Source of the DNA: Halomonas cupida
Lineage (GTDB): Bacteria > Pseudomonadota > Gammaproteobacteria > Pseudomonadales > Halomonadaceae
Assembly (NCBI RefSeq): GCF_900142755.1
Contig: NZ_FRCA01000012.1
Location: 1-64,000 of the forward strand
Length of the DNA: 64,000 nt
Direction: 5' to 3'
Position numbers and translations under genes: made by a program. Below the pieces are notes generated by a model. It made no database searches and was not told where the DNA came from. It worked only from the letters and a program-made list of their open reading frames with translations. Below, piece after piece: positions 1 through 7,926 of this stretch; within the stretch, counting starts at the first letter, position 1, and every line of letters begins with the position of its first letter.

Positions 1-354
1 TGGCCGCACGGAAGAGCCTGACGTATGACCAGGGACGTGAGATGGCGAAGCACACCAGAATCACCCAGAACACCGGCGTTGCCATCTACTTCTGCGACCC
101 GCACAGCCCGTGGCAGAGAGGCGCCAACGAAAATATCAATGGACTGATACGGCAGTACTTGCCCAAGGGAACGGACCTATCGGTCTACAGCCAGAAAGAA
201 CTGGATGAAATAGCGCTTGAGCTCAACATGCGCCCGCGAAAGCGCTTCGACTTCAAGTGTCCCATTGAGATGATGAGCGAACTGATGGCGAAGTATCATG
301 AAGCCCCGTCATTGACTCATTAATAGTGTTGCACTCAGAACCTGCATCCGCCCA
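1..354 (+). mobile_element. IS30-family element, right end only
   Basis: The sequence enters the window inside an IS30-family insertion sequence; the transposase reading frame is open at the left edge and stops at 323. The element probably ends about 30 bases later, near the stretch GTGTTGCACTCAGAACCTGC, but I cannot fix the terminal base because the other end lies outside the window. The element has inserted into the 3' part of the minus-strand anti-sigma gene, whose frame runs on into the IS. Confidence 0.7.
3..323 (+). CDS. IS30 family transposase, C-terminal part (5' truncated by window edge)
   Basis: This is the C-terminal part of a DDE transposase, the enzyme that moves IS30-type elements. 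Visible family hallmarks are the second catalytic Asp in LTYDQGREM, the motif FCDPHSPWQRG, the catalytic Glu in NENINGLIRQYLPKG, and the tail NMRPRKRF followed by a C-terminal helix. Codons before 42 are in frame back to position 3, so the gene starts outside the window and the ATG at 42 is internal. This part shows no frameshift, so the copy could be active if its 5' half is intact. It has the same domain as the decayed IS30 relic at 25525-25850. Confidence 0.9.
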   Translation, partial: AARKSLTYDQGREMAKHTRITQNTGVAIYFCDPHSPWQRGANENINGLIRQYLPKGTDLSVYSQKELDEIALELNMRPRKRFDFKCPIEMMSELMAKYHEAPSLTH

Positions 355-603
355 TAAACGATGAGCTCTCTGAGATAACCGGGACGGTTCGGCCTGCTGA
401 TGGCGTTCATGGTTCTCGGTGCTGTCTGAAGCACGTTCGAAGAATGGGTCGCGAATGTCGTGCAGCATGTTGAATTGCTGCTGGCAACGGCGACAGGCCT
501 TGCACATCATTACGTGGATACGAAGCAGTGTGGCCCCCCAGAGACTCAGAGGACCATCAAGCTGTTTCGACATGAGCCTGGTGGCGGCTCGACACATCAT
601 CAT
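340..603 (-). pseudogene. Anti-sigma factor with zinc-finger (zf-HC2-like), 3' end cut by IS30
   Basis: This small gene starts with an ATGA overlap on the stop codon of the ECF sigma gene (RBS GGAG about 8 bases before the ATG at 603), the usual sigma/anti-sigma arrangement. The start MMMCRAATRLMS and the later HVMMCKACRRC fit the His/Cys pattern of zf-HC2 anti-sigma domains that bind and inhibit a cognate sigma factor. The reading frame continues into the IS30 end and stops only at 253, so the last residues are IS-encoded. About 80 native residues remain, close to the usual length of such proteins, so some function may survive. The exact native end is unknown. Confidence 0.6.
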
Positions 604-1181
604 GCGTCGTTCTCCACCCATCCCTTTTCGAGACAGGAGCGTAGTTTCAGGCGTGCACGATGGAGAATGACCCAGGCATTGTTCTCTTTGATGCCGACTT
701 CCTCACAGATCTGTTCCGTGGTCAGTCCCATCAATTCGCGCAGTGAGAAGACTCTGGCCACGTTATCCGGCAGGGCCAGCATACAGGCACCGAATACCTG
801 CCAGAAGGTCTCGTTTTCCAGTGCCTTGTCCGGCTCCCCCCAGGATTGAGGGGCTGCGCTGGGTGCCCAGCTGCCGCTGCGTTTGAACATCTGATCAAGT
901 ATCTCTTCGCCAGCGTCCTCATCGAAGGGCTCCCATTTGCCCTGACGTTTCTGCTGACGCATCTGATCAAGCAATTTGTACTTGAGAATACCGAATACCC
1001 AGGTTTCATAACCGGAGCGACCGGAAAAACTGTCATTTTTCTCGATTGCTGCAATCAGGGCCTCCTGTACCGCATCCTCGGCTGCCGTGTGATCCCGCAG
1101 ATGGAGGCGGGCGAAAGACAGCATGCGGGGCCTGACCCTGACCAGTCTTGCATAATGATCTTCAAGCGTTGTATTGCTCAC
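600..1181 (-). CDS. ECF-type RNA polymerase sigma factor
   Basis: The 193-residue protein has the two-domain layout of extracytoplasmic-function sigma factors. Region 2 (about residues 10-80) includes AAEDAVQEALIAA and the promoter-melting segment YETWVFGILKYKLLDQ. Region 4 (about 130-185) includes LPDNVARVFSLRELMGLTTE and the helix-turn-helix ending NNAWVILHRARLKLR. It would direct RNA polymerase to a small regulon and be held by the overlapping downstream anti-sigma factor. An IS3 relic lies only about 25 bases upstream of the start, so any native promoter has been displaced. The target regulon cannot be inferred. Confidence 0.88.
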   Translation of the reverse strand: MSNTTLEDHYARLVRVRPRMLSFARLHLRDHTAAEDAVQEALIAAIEKNDSFSGRSGYETWVFGILKYKLLDQMRQQKRQGKWEPFDEDAGEEILDQMFKRSGSWAPSAAPQSWGEPDKALENETFWQVFGACMLALPDNVARVFSLRELMGLTTEQICEEVGIKENNAWVILHRARLKLRSCLEKGWVENDA

Positions 1182-1249
1182 GTTGGAATCTCCAGTCCTT
1201 TGCGTCCTGAACTGAACCGTACCGGCTTTCGGAGACTCGTTGATTTGAG

Positions 1250-1806
1250 TCAGACCGCCTTCTTGGCCTGACCCTGTTGCTCGTAATACAGGGCCTCTCG
1301 CTCAACCGGTGGCATGTTGCCGATCGGCTCCAGTAGCTGCCGGTGATTGAACCAGTCGACTCACTCCAGGGTGACAAACTCAACGGCTGCCAGGTTTCGC
1401 CATGACCAGCGTAGGCGGATCACTTCGGGCTTGAACAACCCGGTGACCGTCTCGGCCAGCGCGTTGTCGTACGAATCGCCCACGCTCCCAACCGACGGCT
1501 CGATGCCGGCATCCGCCAAGCGCTCCGTATAGCGGATAGAGACATATTGCACGCCCCTATCTCTATGGTGGATCAAGTCACTGCCAGATCGCTGGGGGCG
1601 CTCATGAAGCGCCTGCTCCAGCGCATCCAGCGACATGTCGGTGCGCGGTGTGAGGGAAACTCGCCAGCCGATGATCCGTCGGGCAAAGGCGTCAATGACA
1701 TAGTCGACATAGATGAAGCCCTGCCAAGTCGCGACATAGGTGAAATCCGACACCCACAGCGCGTTTGGCTGCGTCGGAACCCGTGTGACGCTCGCCTTGG
1801 TAGTTT
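1250..1806 (-). pseudogene. IS3 family transposase OrfB, C-terminal relic with in-frame stop
   Basis: The frame encodes the integrase catalytic domain of an IS3-type OrfB: NALWVSDFTYVATW, DYVIDAFARRIIGW, LIHHRDRGVQY and the DDE glutamate region SVGDSYDNALAETVTGLFK. After EFVTLE a TGA replaces the expected Trp codon, and the family-typical tail VDWFNHRQLLEPIGNMPP continues in the same frame to a stop at 1250. The upstream end is cut near 1806, where an in-frame TAA and unrelated sequence begin, so orfA and the N-terminal half of OrfB are missing. The IS end probably lies near 1207 (TGAACTGAACCG). The copy is dead. Confidence 0.85.
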
Positions 1807-1940
1807 ATTCCCATGTCCATGAAAATAATGATCACTGGAAATGTTTCATTCCGGGGGGAATAAGCGAGGCCGACACACGTCTGACCATGACATGCAACAC
1901 ACTATGCTACTGTTGCTGAAGCCCAATGAGAGCAGCCCAT

Positions 1941-2000
1941 GTCTACGCCCAACTACGCCCAACTACGCCAAACTACGCCCAACTACGCCCAACTACGCGA
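1941..2000 (+). repeat. Six-copy 10-bp tandem repeat (AACTACGCCC) inside a 30-codon ORF
   Basis: Six consecutive decamers of consensus AACTACGCCC occupy 1941-2000, with a seventh degraded unit after them. A short open frame, ATG at 1939 to TAA at 2031, crosses the array. Because ten is not divisible by three, the repeat encodes a 10-residue period (TPNYAQLRQT, then TPNYAQLREI). The frame then continues LPCLRRFG. I do not recognise the peptide; it could be the expanded start of a lost gene. The rest of 1807-2135 shows no recognisable coding sequence. Confidence 0.75.
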
Positions 2001-2135
2001 AATACTGCCCTGTTTACGGCGCTTCGGATAATAGACATAGAACCGTCCTACTGCGCTCCCCCAAACTTTCGCAATATATCTTTATGTACACAGGCTCAAT
2101 CTGAGACCAGTTTTTTGGATAAATTTCGGCTATAA

Positions 2136-2632
2136 TCACCCACTCAGATCTTTTATATGAACAACTTCTCCCAGTGTAATATCAACAACGATTCTGCAAG
2201 CCATCAGCTGAATATTTTGATCTCCATCCGGATCCTCCCAGAAGGCAACTACTGTGGGAGGATCATACGGATGACTTGGCTTTATACCTTCCAGCAAAGG
2301 CCGACTGATTTCCATGGGGACATGGATGTAGCCGCTGTCTTCAAGCGTTTTAACTCCTTGAAGAGGGTACTCATAATCAACATACCTCCTTCCATCAAAA
2401 TATTCCACACATTCGATCTTATAAAGTGGAATTGGCTTTGTGCAGACATACCAGCTCCTTTTACCCGAACTTTTATTTTTATTCATTAGGGAACGACGTT
2501 CTTCTGAATCGAGGCGCTTCAAGTCATAAACTGAACTTAATCCAACTTTTTTTCCCAATACTGGTCACCACCGCACATTCGGGTCAAGTCCCTAAACCGT
2601 AAAAGCCCATCAATTCCATCCTGAGGATTCAA
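2136..2632 (-). pseudogene. Unknown A/T-rich gene with a frameshift in a poly-A run
   Basis: The 3' part (TTG at 2558 to the stop at 2136) encodes about 140 residues, including WYVCTKPIPLYKIECVEYF and PPTVVAFWEDPDGDQN. Reading further upstream in the neighbouring frame gives NPQDGIDGLLRFRDLTRMC and CGGDQYWEKK, which joins the downstream frame cleanly if one A is added to the seven-A run (plus-strand T run 2547-2553). The original product was therefore probably near 165 residues from a TTG at 2632. I do not recognise the family. Base composition is clearly lower in GC than the neighbourhood, which suggests transfer. Confidence 0.45.
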
Positions 2633-2659
2633 TGTGATTTTTATCTCTTTTTTATTATT

Positions 2660-2844
2660 CTATTCCAAGCTTTCTTGTTCTTTTCCTATTAACTTTTCCT
2701 GATACATTCCCTGCCTTTCGGTCAGCAGTTTTGAGCCGTCAGGCACACCAATAAAAGATGGGGTATCTGACTTGGCAAGCCAAATGATTTCTCTTTATAT
2801 CCATCAGGGTGCCTGATGAAATCCAGGCTGTAATCCAATATCAA
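2660..2844 (-). pseudogene. Unknown A/T-rich gene remnant with a frameshift in a poly-C run
   Basis: In one frame the minus strand reads LDYSLDFIRHPDGYKEKS and FGLPSQIP. In the next it reads SFIGVPDGSKLLTERQG and YQEKLIGKEQESLE, then TAG at 2660. Adding one base to the four-C run (plus-strand G run 2760-2763) joins them into one protein of about 60 residues, assuming a TTG start at 2844. The protein-like composition of both halves and the homopolymer junction argue for a real but broken gene. I do not recognise it. It overlaps the stop of the upstream remnant, as genes in an operon do. Confidence 0.35.
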
Positions 2845-2848
2845 AAAT

Positions 2849-3012
2849 TTACTCTGCCATTGTCACTGAGATGAAGTGATAAAGCTTCAAGGCTTCAGCT
2901 CCATTGAGGTCACTTGAAATCACCATGATACTGTAAGATAAGTTGCTCGTCGCGGCTACTGAACCGCCCATATAAGGCGTTAACGTAGACAGACCTGAGC
3001 CCTGTGAAACAC
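2849..3012 (-). pseudogene. Unknown gene, C-terminal remnant ending FISVTMAE
   Basis: An open minus-strand frame of about 55 codons reads LRSVYVNALYMGGSVAATSN, then YSIMVISSDLNGAEALKLYH, and ends FISVTMAE at a TAA (2849-2851). No start codon precedes it, because an in-frame TGA lies just upstream near 3015, so only the C-terminus survives. It lies immediately before the next broken frame in the same direction, suggesting a former three-gene unit. The family is not recognised. Confidence 0.35.
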
Positions 3013-3375
3013 AGAACTCAGGCCGTTGGAACTATCGCAGGTTCAAGCGGCAAATTGCCTCGCCAACTCCATCTCGACCGACTCGCCACCACTATTTTGT
3101 GTATCCAGGTCCGACTCAGGTATGTCCCAAGAGGAGCTCTGCACCAAAGGTCAACTCCGGTAGGAGGCAAGGTCGTACGTCAAAAGAAACCAGACCTTCG
3201 TGATTGCTGAAACGGATTCACCATTTATGCCCCTATCAACCGTCCTGGAACAGATGCAGTTAGCGTTTGCAGAATCACCGTTGTTCGAAAGGACAGCCCT
3301 TAGGGAGCATTGCCGAGGCCAAAGCACCTTGCAGGCGCAACATGCTGATCCTTCACCGCCGAGATCTGGCTGCTC
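3013..3375. other. No supportable gene
   Basis: The stretch between the A/T-rich remnants and the LysR gene holds only short frames on both strands without protein-family motifs or good ribosome binding sites. One plus-strand frame (3200-3397) begins with ETDSPFMPL, which recalls TatD-type metal hydrolases, but nothing else in it fits and I do not call it. GC rises again here towards the level of the following block. Confidence 0.5.
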
Positions 3376-4293
3376 TCATGACTCGAGGCTTCGCTGATGA
3401 AGCTCCTTCCCAAGATCCGCGACGACAGACCTGAGCCAGCGATGCGCGGCATCCTGACGATACCGCACGTGCCATGCCATCTCGACGGGGAACGTGCCGA
3501 GATCGACGGGCGCCGGGAGGACCTTGAGTCGCGAATCACGCGCGAACCCGTGGCAGATCAGGCGGGGCAGCGTGGCACAATAGTCCGTAACGGCGATCAT
3601 CTCGGGTACGGCCAGAAAGTGGGTTACTGAGACGGCCACCTTGCGCCGAAGGCCCTGCCTGTCCAGCGCCTGGTACAGACCGGCACGCAACCGGCCCGAC
3701 GGAAGAACGTTGACATGCCTAAGGCGTTCGTATTGTGCACGATCAATGCTGTCCTGGACATCCGGGTGGTCGACACGCACCACACAGGCCAGACCTTCAT
3801 CCATTAGATGCTGTACGACAAGGTTGTCCGGGGGATCGACCATACGACCGAGTGCTAGAGAGGTCGTGCCGGACATGATACCCGACTCGGTCAGATCGCT
3901 GCCGAACGGTGTCATCCGCAGGCGGATCCCCGGCGCTTCCTCTCGAAGCCGAGCGACGAGAAGCGGCATAAGAACGATCTCCACGTAGCTGTTGGGCGCA
4001 ATCGTGAACAGGCGGTCCGCCTTCTCGGGGTGGAACTCCTGCTGGGTGAGGACGAGGTCATCGAACTGCCGCAGTGCCGTGGCGATGGTCGGGGCAATGC
4101 TCTCCGCGAATTCCGTCGGCGCGATACCGTATCTCTGCCGAATGAAGAGTGGATCGCGAAACGTCTCGCGAAGACGGTTCAGCGCGTTCGACAACGCCGG
4201 CTGGGTGATTCCCAATCGGTCGGCCGCGCGTGTCACGCTCCGCTCTTCCATCAGCGCCATGAAGGCTGGAAACAAGTTCAGGTCGTATTTCAT
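3376..4293 (-). CDS. LysR family transcriptional regulator
   Basis: The 305-residue protein has the LysR winged helix-turn-helix at residues 1-60 (YDLNLFPAFMALMEERSVTR, then AADRLGITQPALSNALNRLR) and a periplasmic-binding-protein-like effector domain after about residue 90. The MKYDLNLFPAF start resembles the NodD/LeuO-like branch. It is divergent from the DJ-1/PfpI gene across a 167-base A/T-rich gap, the classic position for a LysR activator of the facing gene, so the downstream stress-type genes are its likely targets. The effector is unknown. High GC and style unlike the flanking fragments suggest it came with the 4461-7051 genes. Confidence 0.88.
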   Translation of the reverse strand: MKYDLNLFPAFMALMEERSVTRAADRLGITQPALSNALNRLRETFRDPLFIRQRYGIAPTEFAESIAPTIATALRQFDDLVLTQQEFHPEKADRLFTIAPNSYVEIVLMPLLVARLREEAPGIRLRMTPFGSDLTESGIMSGTTSLALGRMVDPPDNLVVQHLMDEGLACVVRVDHPDVQDSIDRAQYERLRHVNVLPSGRLRAGLYQALDRQGLRRKVAVSVTHFLAVPEMIAVTDYCATLPRLICHGFARDSRLKVLPAPVDLGTFPVEMAWHVRYRQDAAHRWLRSVVADLGKELHQRSLES

Positions 4294-4460
4294 AAAATAT
4301 AAACGATATGAATATCTAAAGTTTGAGAAGTAAATTAGCTAAACATCTATGGTCCTGCCACATTCCACTCATCGGCAGGGCTACAGAGACCCTGACGTGT
4401 TTCGCAAATCGTCCCGCCACCGGCATGAGACCGTGCCGGATAGCCAAAAGGATCAAACTC
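4294..4460. promoter_or_regulatory. Divergent promoter region, LysR / DJ-1-PfpI gene
   Basis: This gap separates two divergently transcribed genes. Its first 40 bases are A/T-rich (AAATATAAACGATATGAATA) and contain T-N11-A-like spacing expected of a LysR operator. No single operator can be fixed by eye. Confidence 0.4.
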
Positions 4461-5153
4461 ATGAAGGTTCTCATCGTTCTCACCTCTCACGACACACTCG
4501 GTGATACCGGCAAGAAGACAGGTTTCTGGCTCGAGGAACTTGCCGCACCCTACTACGTTTTCAAGGATGCCGACGCCGAGATCACCCTCGCCTCGCCTGC
4601 TGGCGGCCAGCCCCCGCTCGATCCCAAGAGCGAGGATCCCGGCTTCCAGACCGACACGACGCGGCGCTTCGTCGCCGACGAAGCAGCAAACGCGCTGCTC
4701 GCCGACACTGTGAGGCTCGACAGCGTCGACCAGAAGGACTTTGACACGGTCTTCTATTCCGGCGGTCACGGCCCGATGTGGGATCTGGCCGAGGACCCCT
4801 ACTCGATCGCGCTGATCGAAGCCTTCTGGGCGGCTGGCAAGACGATGGCTCTCGTCTGTCACGCGCCAGGGGCCCTACGTCGCGTCACGAACCCCGACGG
4901 CACCCCATTCGTTCAGGGCCGACACGTCACTGGCTTCACGAATGGCGAGGAAGAAGGCGTCGGGCTCACCGAGGTCGTGCCGTTCCTCGTCGAAGACGAA
5001 CTGATCGGCCAGGGCGCCATCTTTTCGAAGGTCAAGGACTGGGGCGTTCACACGGTCACCGACGGACGTCTCATCACAGGTCAGAACCCGGCGTCCTCGA
5101 CCGAGACCGCACGTACCCTTCTCGCCGCCCTGGCCAGGGCCGGGACTGCCTGA
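4461..5153 (+). CDS. DJ-1/PfpI family protein (type 1 glutamine amidotransferase-like, Hsp31/glyoxalase III type)
   Basis: The 230-residue protein starts at MKVLIVLTSHDTLGDTGKKT; an upstream in-frame ATG at 4323 lacks family sequence. It shows the class I amidotransferase-like fold of DJ-1/PfpI proteins: GFWLEELAAPYYVF near the start, the glutamate-bearing strand after LASPAGGQPP, and the nucleophile-elbow cysteine in ALVCHAPGAL (about residue 138) preceded by FYSGGHGPMWDL. Members with this layout act as cofactor-free glyoxalases or protein-repair factors for reactive aldehydes. It faces the LysR regulator and is followed by a hydrolase and an NmrA-like gene, fitting an electrophile or oxidant response. 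The exact substrate is inference. Confidence 0.85.
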   Translation: MKVLIVLTSHDTLGDTGKKTGFWLEELAAPYYVFKDADAEITLASPAGGQPPLDPKSEDPGFQTDTTRRFVADEAANALLADTVRLDSVDQKDFDTVFYSGGHGPMWDLAEDPYSIALIEAFWAAGKTMALVCHAPGALRRVTNPDGTPFVQGRHVTGFTNGEEEGVGLTEVVPFLVEDELIGQGAIFSKVKDWGVHTVTDGRLITGQNPASSTETARTLLAALARAGTA

Positions 5154-5349
5154 ACAAGATAGCCGGCGTCCGTCCCGGACGGAACCGTCCAACCAAAAGC
5201 GACACAGCATGACAGGCGACTTTCACACCGGTTTCCCGAGCCGCTGGGCCCTGTTGATTGCGGGCAGTGCCCTGGCGTCAGGACTTGCATTTTGACCAGG
5301 ACGGTCGCGACGACCACCGACTTCTCGACCCCGAAAAGGAAGCAGACCA

Positions 5350-6186
5350 ATGAGCAGCGGATTCATCACTACCACAGACGGCACCAGCATCTTCTACAAG
5401 GATTGGGGCCCGAAGACTGCCCAACCCATCGTCTTTCACCACGGATGGCCGCTGAGCGCGGACGACTGGGACAATCAGATGCTTTTCTTCCTGTCGAAGG
5501 GCTACCGCGTCCTCGCCCATGACCGGCGCGGCCATGGACGGTCGGACCAGACCGATACCGGCAACGAGATGGACACCTACGCATCAGACGTAGCGGAACT
5601 GGTCCGCGCGCTCGACCTGCGTGACGCGATTCATGTTGGCCATTCCACCGGCGGCGGTGAGGTCACCCGCTATGTCGCCCGTGCCGAGCCCGGCCGCGTG
5701 GCGAAGGCCGTGCTGATTGGGGCGGTGACGCCAATCATGCTGCTCGGCGAGAACAATCCCGACGGGCTCCCGATGGAAGTCTTCGACGGCTTCCGCACCG
5801 CACTGGCGGCGAACCGGGCCCAGTTCTATATCGACGTGCCTTCGGGCCCGTTCTACGGCTTCAACAGGTCAGGTGCCGAAGTCAGCCAGGGTCTAATCGA
5901 CAACTGGTGGCGGCAGGGTATGGCCGGTGGGGCCAAGGCACAGTTCGACTGCATCGCGGCCTTTTCCGAGACCGATTTCACCAAGGATCTCAAGTCCATC
6001 GAGGTGCCGGTCCTCGTGATGCATGGCGAGGACGATCAGGTCGTACCGATCGAGTTTACTGCGCTGAAGGCGGTCGAACTTCTGCGGGACAGTGAGCTCA
6101 GGACCTATCCGGGTCTACCGCATGGTATGGCCTCGACCCATTCCGAGATCATCAACGCCGATCTTCTGGCATTCATCGGTGACTGA
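5350..6186 (+). CDS. Alpha/beta hydrolase (non-haem haloperoxidase / esterase type)
   Basis: The 278-residue protein is an alpha/beta-hydrolase of the chloroperoxidase-like branch. The oxyanion region is PIVFHHGWPLSADDWDNQM, the nucleophile serine lies in VGHSTGGGEVTRY (about residue 100), the acid follows in VLVMHGEDDQVVP and the catalytic His in GLPHGMASTH near the end. Such enzymes hydrolyse small esters or lactones and can make peracids in vitro. An ATG at 5350 begins the family-like sequence, with only a weak Shine-Dalgarno (AAAGGAAG) upstream. It is probably co-transcribed with the DJ-1 gene 197 bases before it. Confidence 0.88.
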   Translation: MSSGFITTTDGTSIFYKDWGPKTAQPIVFHHGWPLSADDWDNQMLFFLSKGYRVLAHDRRGHGRSDQTDTGNEMDTYASDVAELVRALDLRDAIHVGHSTGGGEVTRYVARAEPGRVAKAVLIGAVTPIMLLGENNPDGLPMEVFDGFRTALAANRAQFYIDVPSGPFYGFNRSGAEVSQGLIDNWWRQGMAGGAKAQFDCIAAFSETDFTKDLKSIEVPVLVMHGEDDQVVPIEFTALKAVELLRDSELRTYPGLPHGMASTHSEIINADLLAFIGD

Positions 6187-6379
6187 GCACTCCGGCGATG
6201 GGGTCGAGCGCTCCATCGCCAGACACATTCCGACCGTGATTGTGGATCGAGGGCGATCGTCGGACTGCTACGCGATCCGGCCGGCGGCTTCGCCCCGCCG
6301 CTCCTGTTTCCGAATCAGTCGCGTGCGTCCCAGTCGGGCCTCACGGAAGTCAACCTGAACGACCCCAGGGAGAATGAAG

Positions 6380-7051
6380 ATGAAAGTCTTTGTCATCGGA
6401 ATCGCCGGCGGCATCGGCCGCCGGCTCGCCAAGGCGCTGATAGCGCGGGGCGATGAGGCCATCGGCCCCGTGAGGCGCCCGGAACAGATCGACCAGTTGG
6501 CCGACCACGGCGTACCATCGATCCAGGGCGACATCCTCACCATGTCGGTGGCGGAGCTTGCACAGGCGATGCATGGTAGCGACGCTGTCGTGTTCACCGC
6601 CGGCGCAGGTGGAAAGGGTGGTCCAGCAGCAACGAGCGCCATCGACGGCGATGGTCCCCGCAAACTAGCCAACGCCGCGGCGCTTGCTGGCGTCCGGCGC
6701 TACCTGCTGGTTTCGGTTTTCCCGGAAGCCTGGCGCGAGCGGCACATGAACGACAATTTCGAGCACTACATGCTCCAGAAGAAGAAGGCCGAAACTGAGC
6801 TCGTGCGATCCGGTCTCGACTGGGTGATCCTCCGACCTTCGGCCCTGACGGATGATCCCGGTACGGGAATGGTCGATCTGGGCCTGGCGCAGACCCACCG
6901 AGAGATCGCCCGGGACGACGTGGCAGCGACCATTGTCGATCTGCTGCATGCACCTGAGGTCAGCCGTACTATCCTGGAAGTGACCGGCGGCAGCACGGTC
7001 ATTGCGACGGCCATAGGCGCGGTCACAGATCCCTCCCACGAAAGCCGTTGA
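6380..7051 (+). CDS. NAD(P)-binding Rossmann protein (NmrA / atypical SDR type)
   Basis: The 223-residue protein opens with a dinucleotide-binding motif, VFVIGIAGGIGRRLAKALIA (GxxGxxG), then the second strand GPVRRPEQI and the acidic turn QGDILTMSV typical of NmrA/YwnB-like atypical short-chain reductases. YMLQKKKAETELVRSGLDW carries the usual Y-x-x-x-K region, followed by ILRPSALTDDPGTG. I start at the second ATG (6380), which lies 7 bases after AGGGAG; the ATG at 6374 is too close. It may sense NADPH state or reduce small substrates. It ends the LysR-linked block. Confidence 0.82.
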   Translation: MKVFVIGIAGGIGRRLAKALIARGDEAIGPVRRPEQIDQLADHGVPSIQGDILTMSVAELAQAMHGSDAVVFTAGAGGKGGPAATSAIDGDGPRKLANAAALAGVRRYLLVSVFPEAWRERHMNDNFEHYMLQKKKAETELVRSGLDWVILRPSALTDDPGTGMVDLGLAQTHREIARDDVAATIVDLLHAPEVSRTILEVTGGSTVIATAIGAVTDPSHESR

Positions 7052-7069
7052 GCCGGAGGAGGTCGAGCC

Positions 7070-7581
7070 CTAACAGACAGGCTCGGACGTGCGATCGCGC
7101 ATGCGAATGCCACCATGCTCGAGGAGCAGCTGCACGATCGTAGGTCGCCAGTGATTCGGGAGCGGATATGCCATCAGGTCACGCAATCTTGACCAGGGCA
7201 TCGCGCTCTTGTTCTGCAGGGAATCTCTTTCGTTGAAGATGGCATAGCACTGCCGATTGGCCCGGTCGGGCTCCTGGTAGCACTGATCGAACAGCCAGAG
7301 GTTCAGCAGACTGCCGAATCGCGTTTGTCGATAGGTCCGCGTGGTGCGCTTACCTGGTCGGTCGCGGTTCAAGTGCAACCGGACTGGCCGCTCTCCCATC
7401 AAGGTCAAACTGTCCAGGCCGCCTTCGCCAATCGGCAACGTCAGCTTGGCCATCAGCTCATGGATCGCGGTATCCCGTCCCCAGAGGGATAGGAACACTG
7501 CGCTGTCGCTATCAGCGACATAGCTGTCCAGAAAAAGCCCCGGGCCGTCTCCAGGCGCCGGAGCCGGGGTTGAGTCGTCAT
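7070..7581 (-). pseudogene. Unknown gene with frameshift near its start
   Basis: A good start site (GGAGG, then ATG at 7581) begins MTTQPRLRRLETARGFF. The frame shifts at a five-T run (plus-strand A run 7532-7536); adding one T joins it to FLDSYVADSDSAVFLSLWG. The rest reads to 7070 and includes LMAKLTLPIGEGGLDSLTLM and FGSLLNLWLFDQCYQEPDR, about 170 residues in all. I have an impression that similar unnamed proteins occur on proteobacterial genomic islands, but I cannot name a family. Unless the shift is a sequencing error, the gene is broken. Confidence 0.5.
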
Positions 7582-7926
7582 GCTCGCCTCCGTGGTAAGA
7601 AAAAGGAGCGAGCTCTCCCCGAGGTCAGGCGTCGCCCCTCAGAGAAGTGAGTATGATCAGACCCGCTTTAACTGCCGAGCTGGCGGGCCATGGAAACGTG
7701 CGTTCTCACCAGCACGTATCGGCGTGTAGCCCTCTTCGAAGATCCGGGTCAGGTAGTCGTCGCGAAGGGATACAGCCTATCGCGCCGGCGTCAGCCCGGG
7801 GGCCTTTGAGCAGGCCTCATTGTGAGGCTTGACGGTGTCCAGCCTTCTGAGGGCATTCCACCTAATGAATTAAATGTGGCAAAATCCGCTCCCGGAAAAC
7901 CGGGATCGTCAGGTTTCGCGCAAGGA
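7582..7926. other. Gap with a short coding trace
   Basis: Between two minus-strand genes there is no complete ORF. A minus-strand frame ending at a TGA at 7657-7659 reads LRDDYLTRIFEEGYTPIRAG then ENARFHGPPARQLKRV for about 38 codons before an in-frame TAG upstream, and looks like the surviving C-terminus of a lost gene. The family is not recognised. Nothing else is supported. Confidence 0.35.

Noticed and set aside
1941..2000. CRISPR-like array
   Set aside because: The 10-bp units are contiguous without spacers; this is a simple tandem repeat. No cas genes or other arrays are present in the window.
2547..2763. Programmed ribosomal frameshifting at the A and C runs
   Set aside because: Two different shifts in neighbouring genes with no slippery heptamer plus structure are better explained by decay or sequencing error.
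3004..3210. 68-codon plus-strand ORF
   Set aside because: Composition looks non-coding and it overlaps the junction of the A/T-rich remnants; no family features.
3200..3397. Plus-strand ORF starting ETDSPFMPL, possible TatD fragment
   Set aside because: Only nine residues resemble TatD; the rest does not fit and there is no supporting context.
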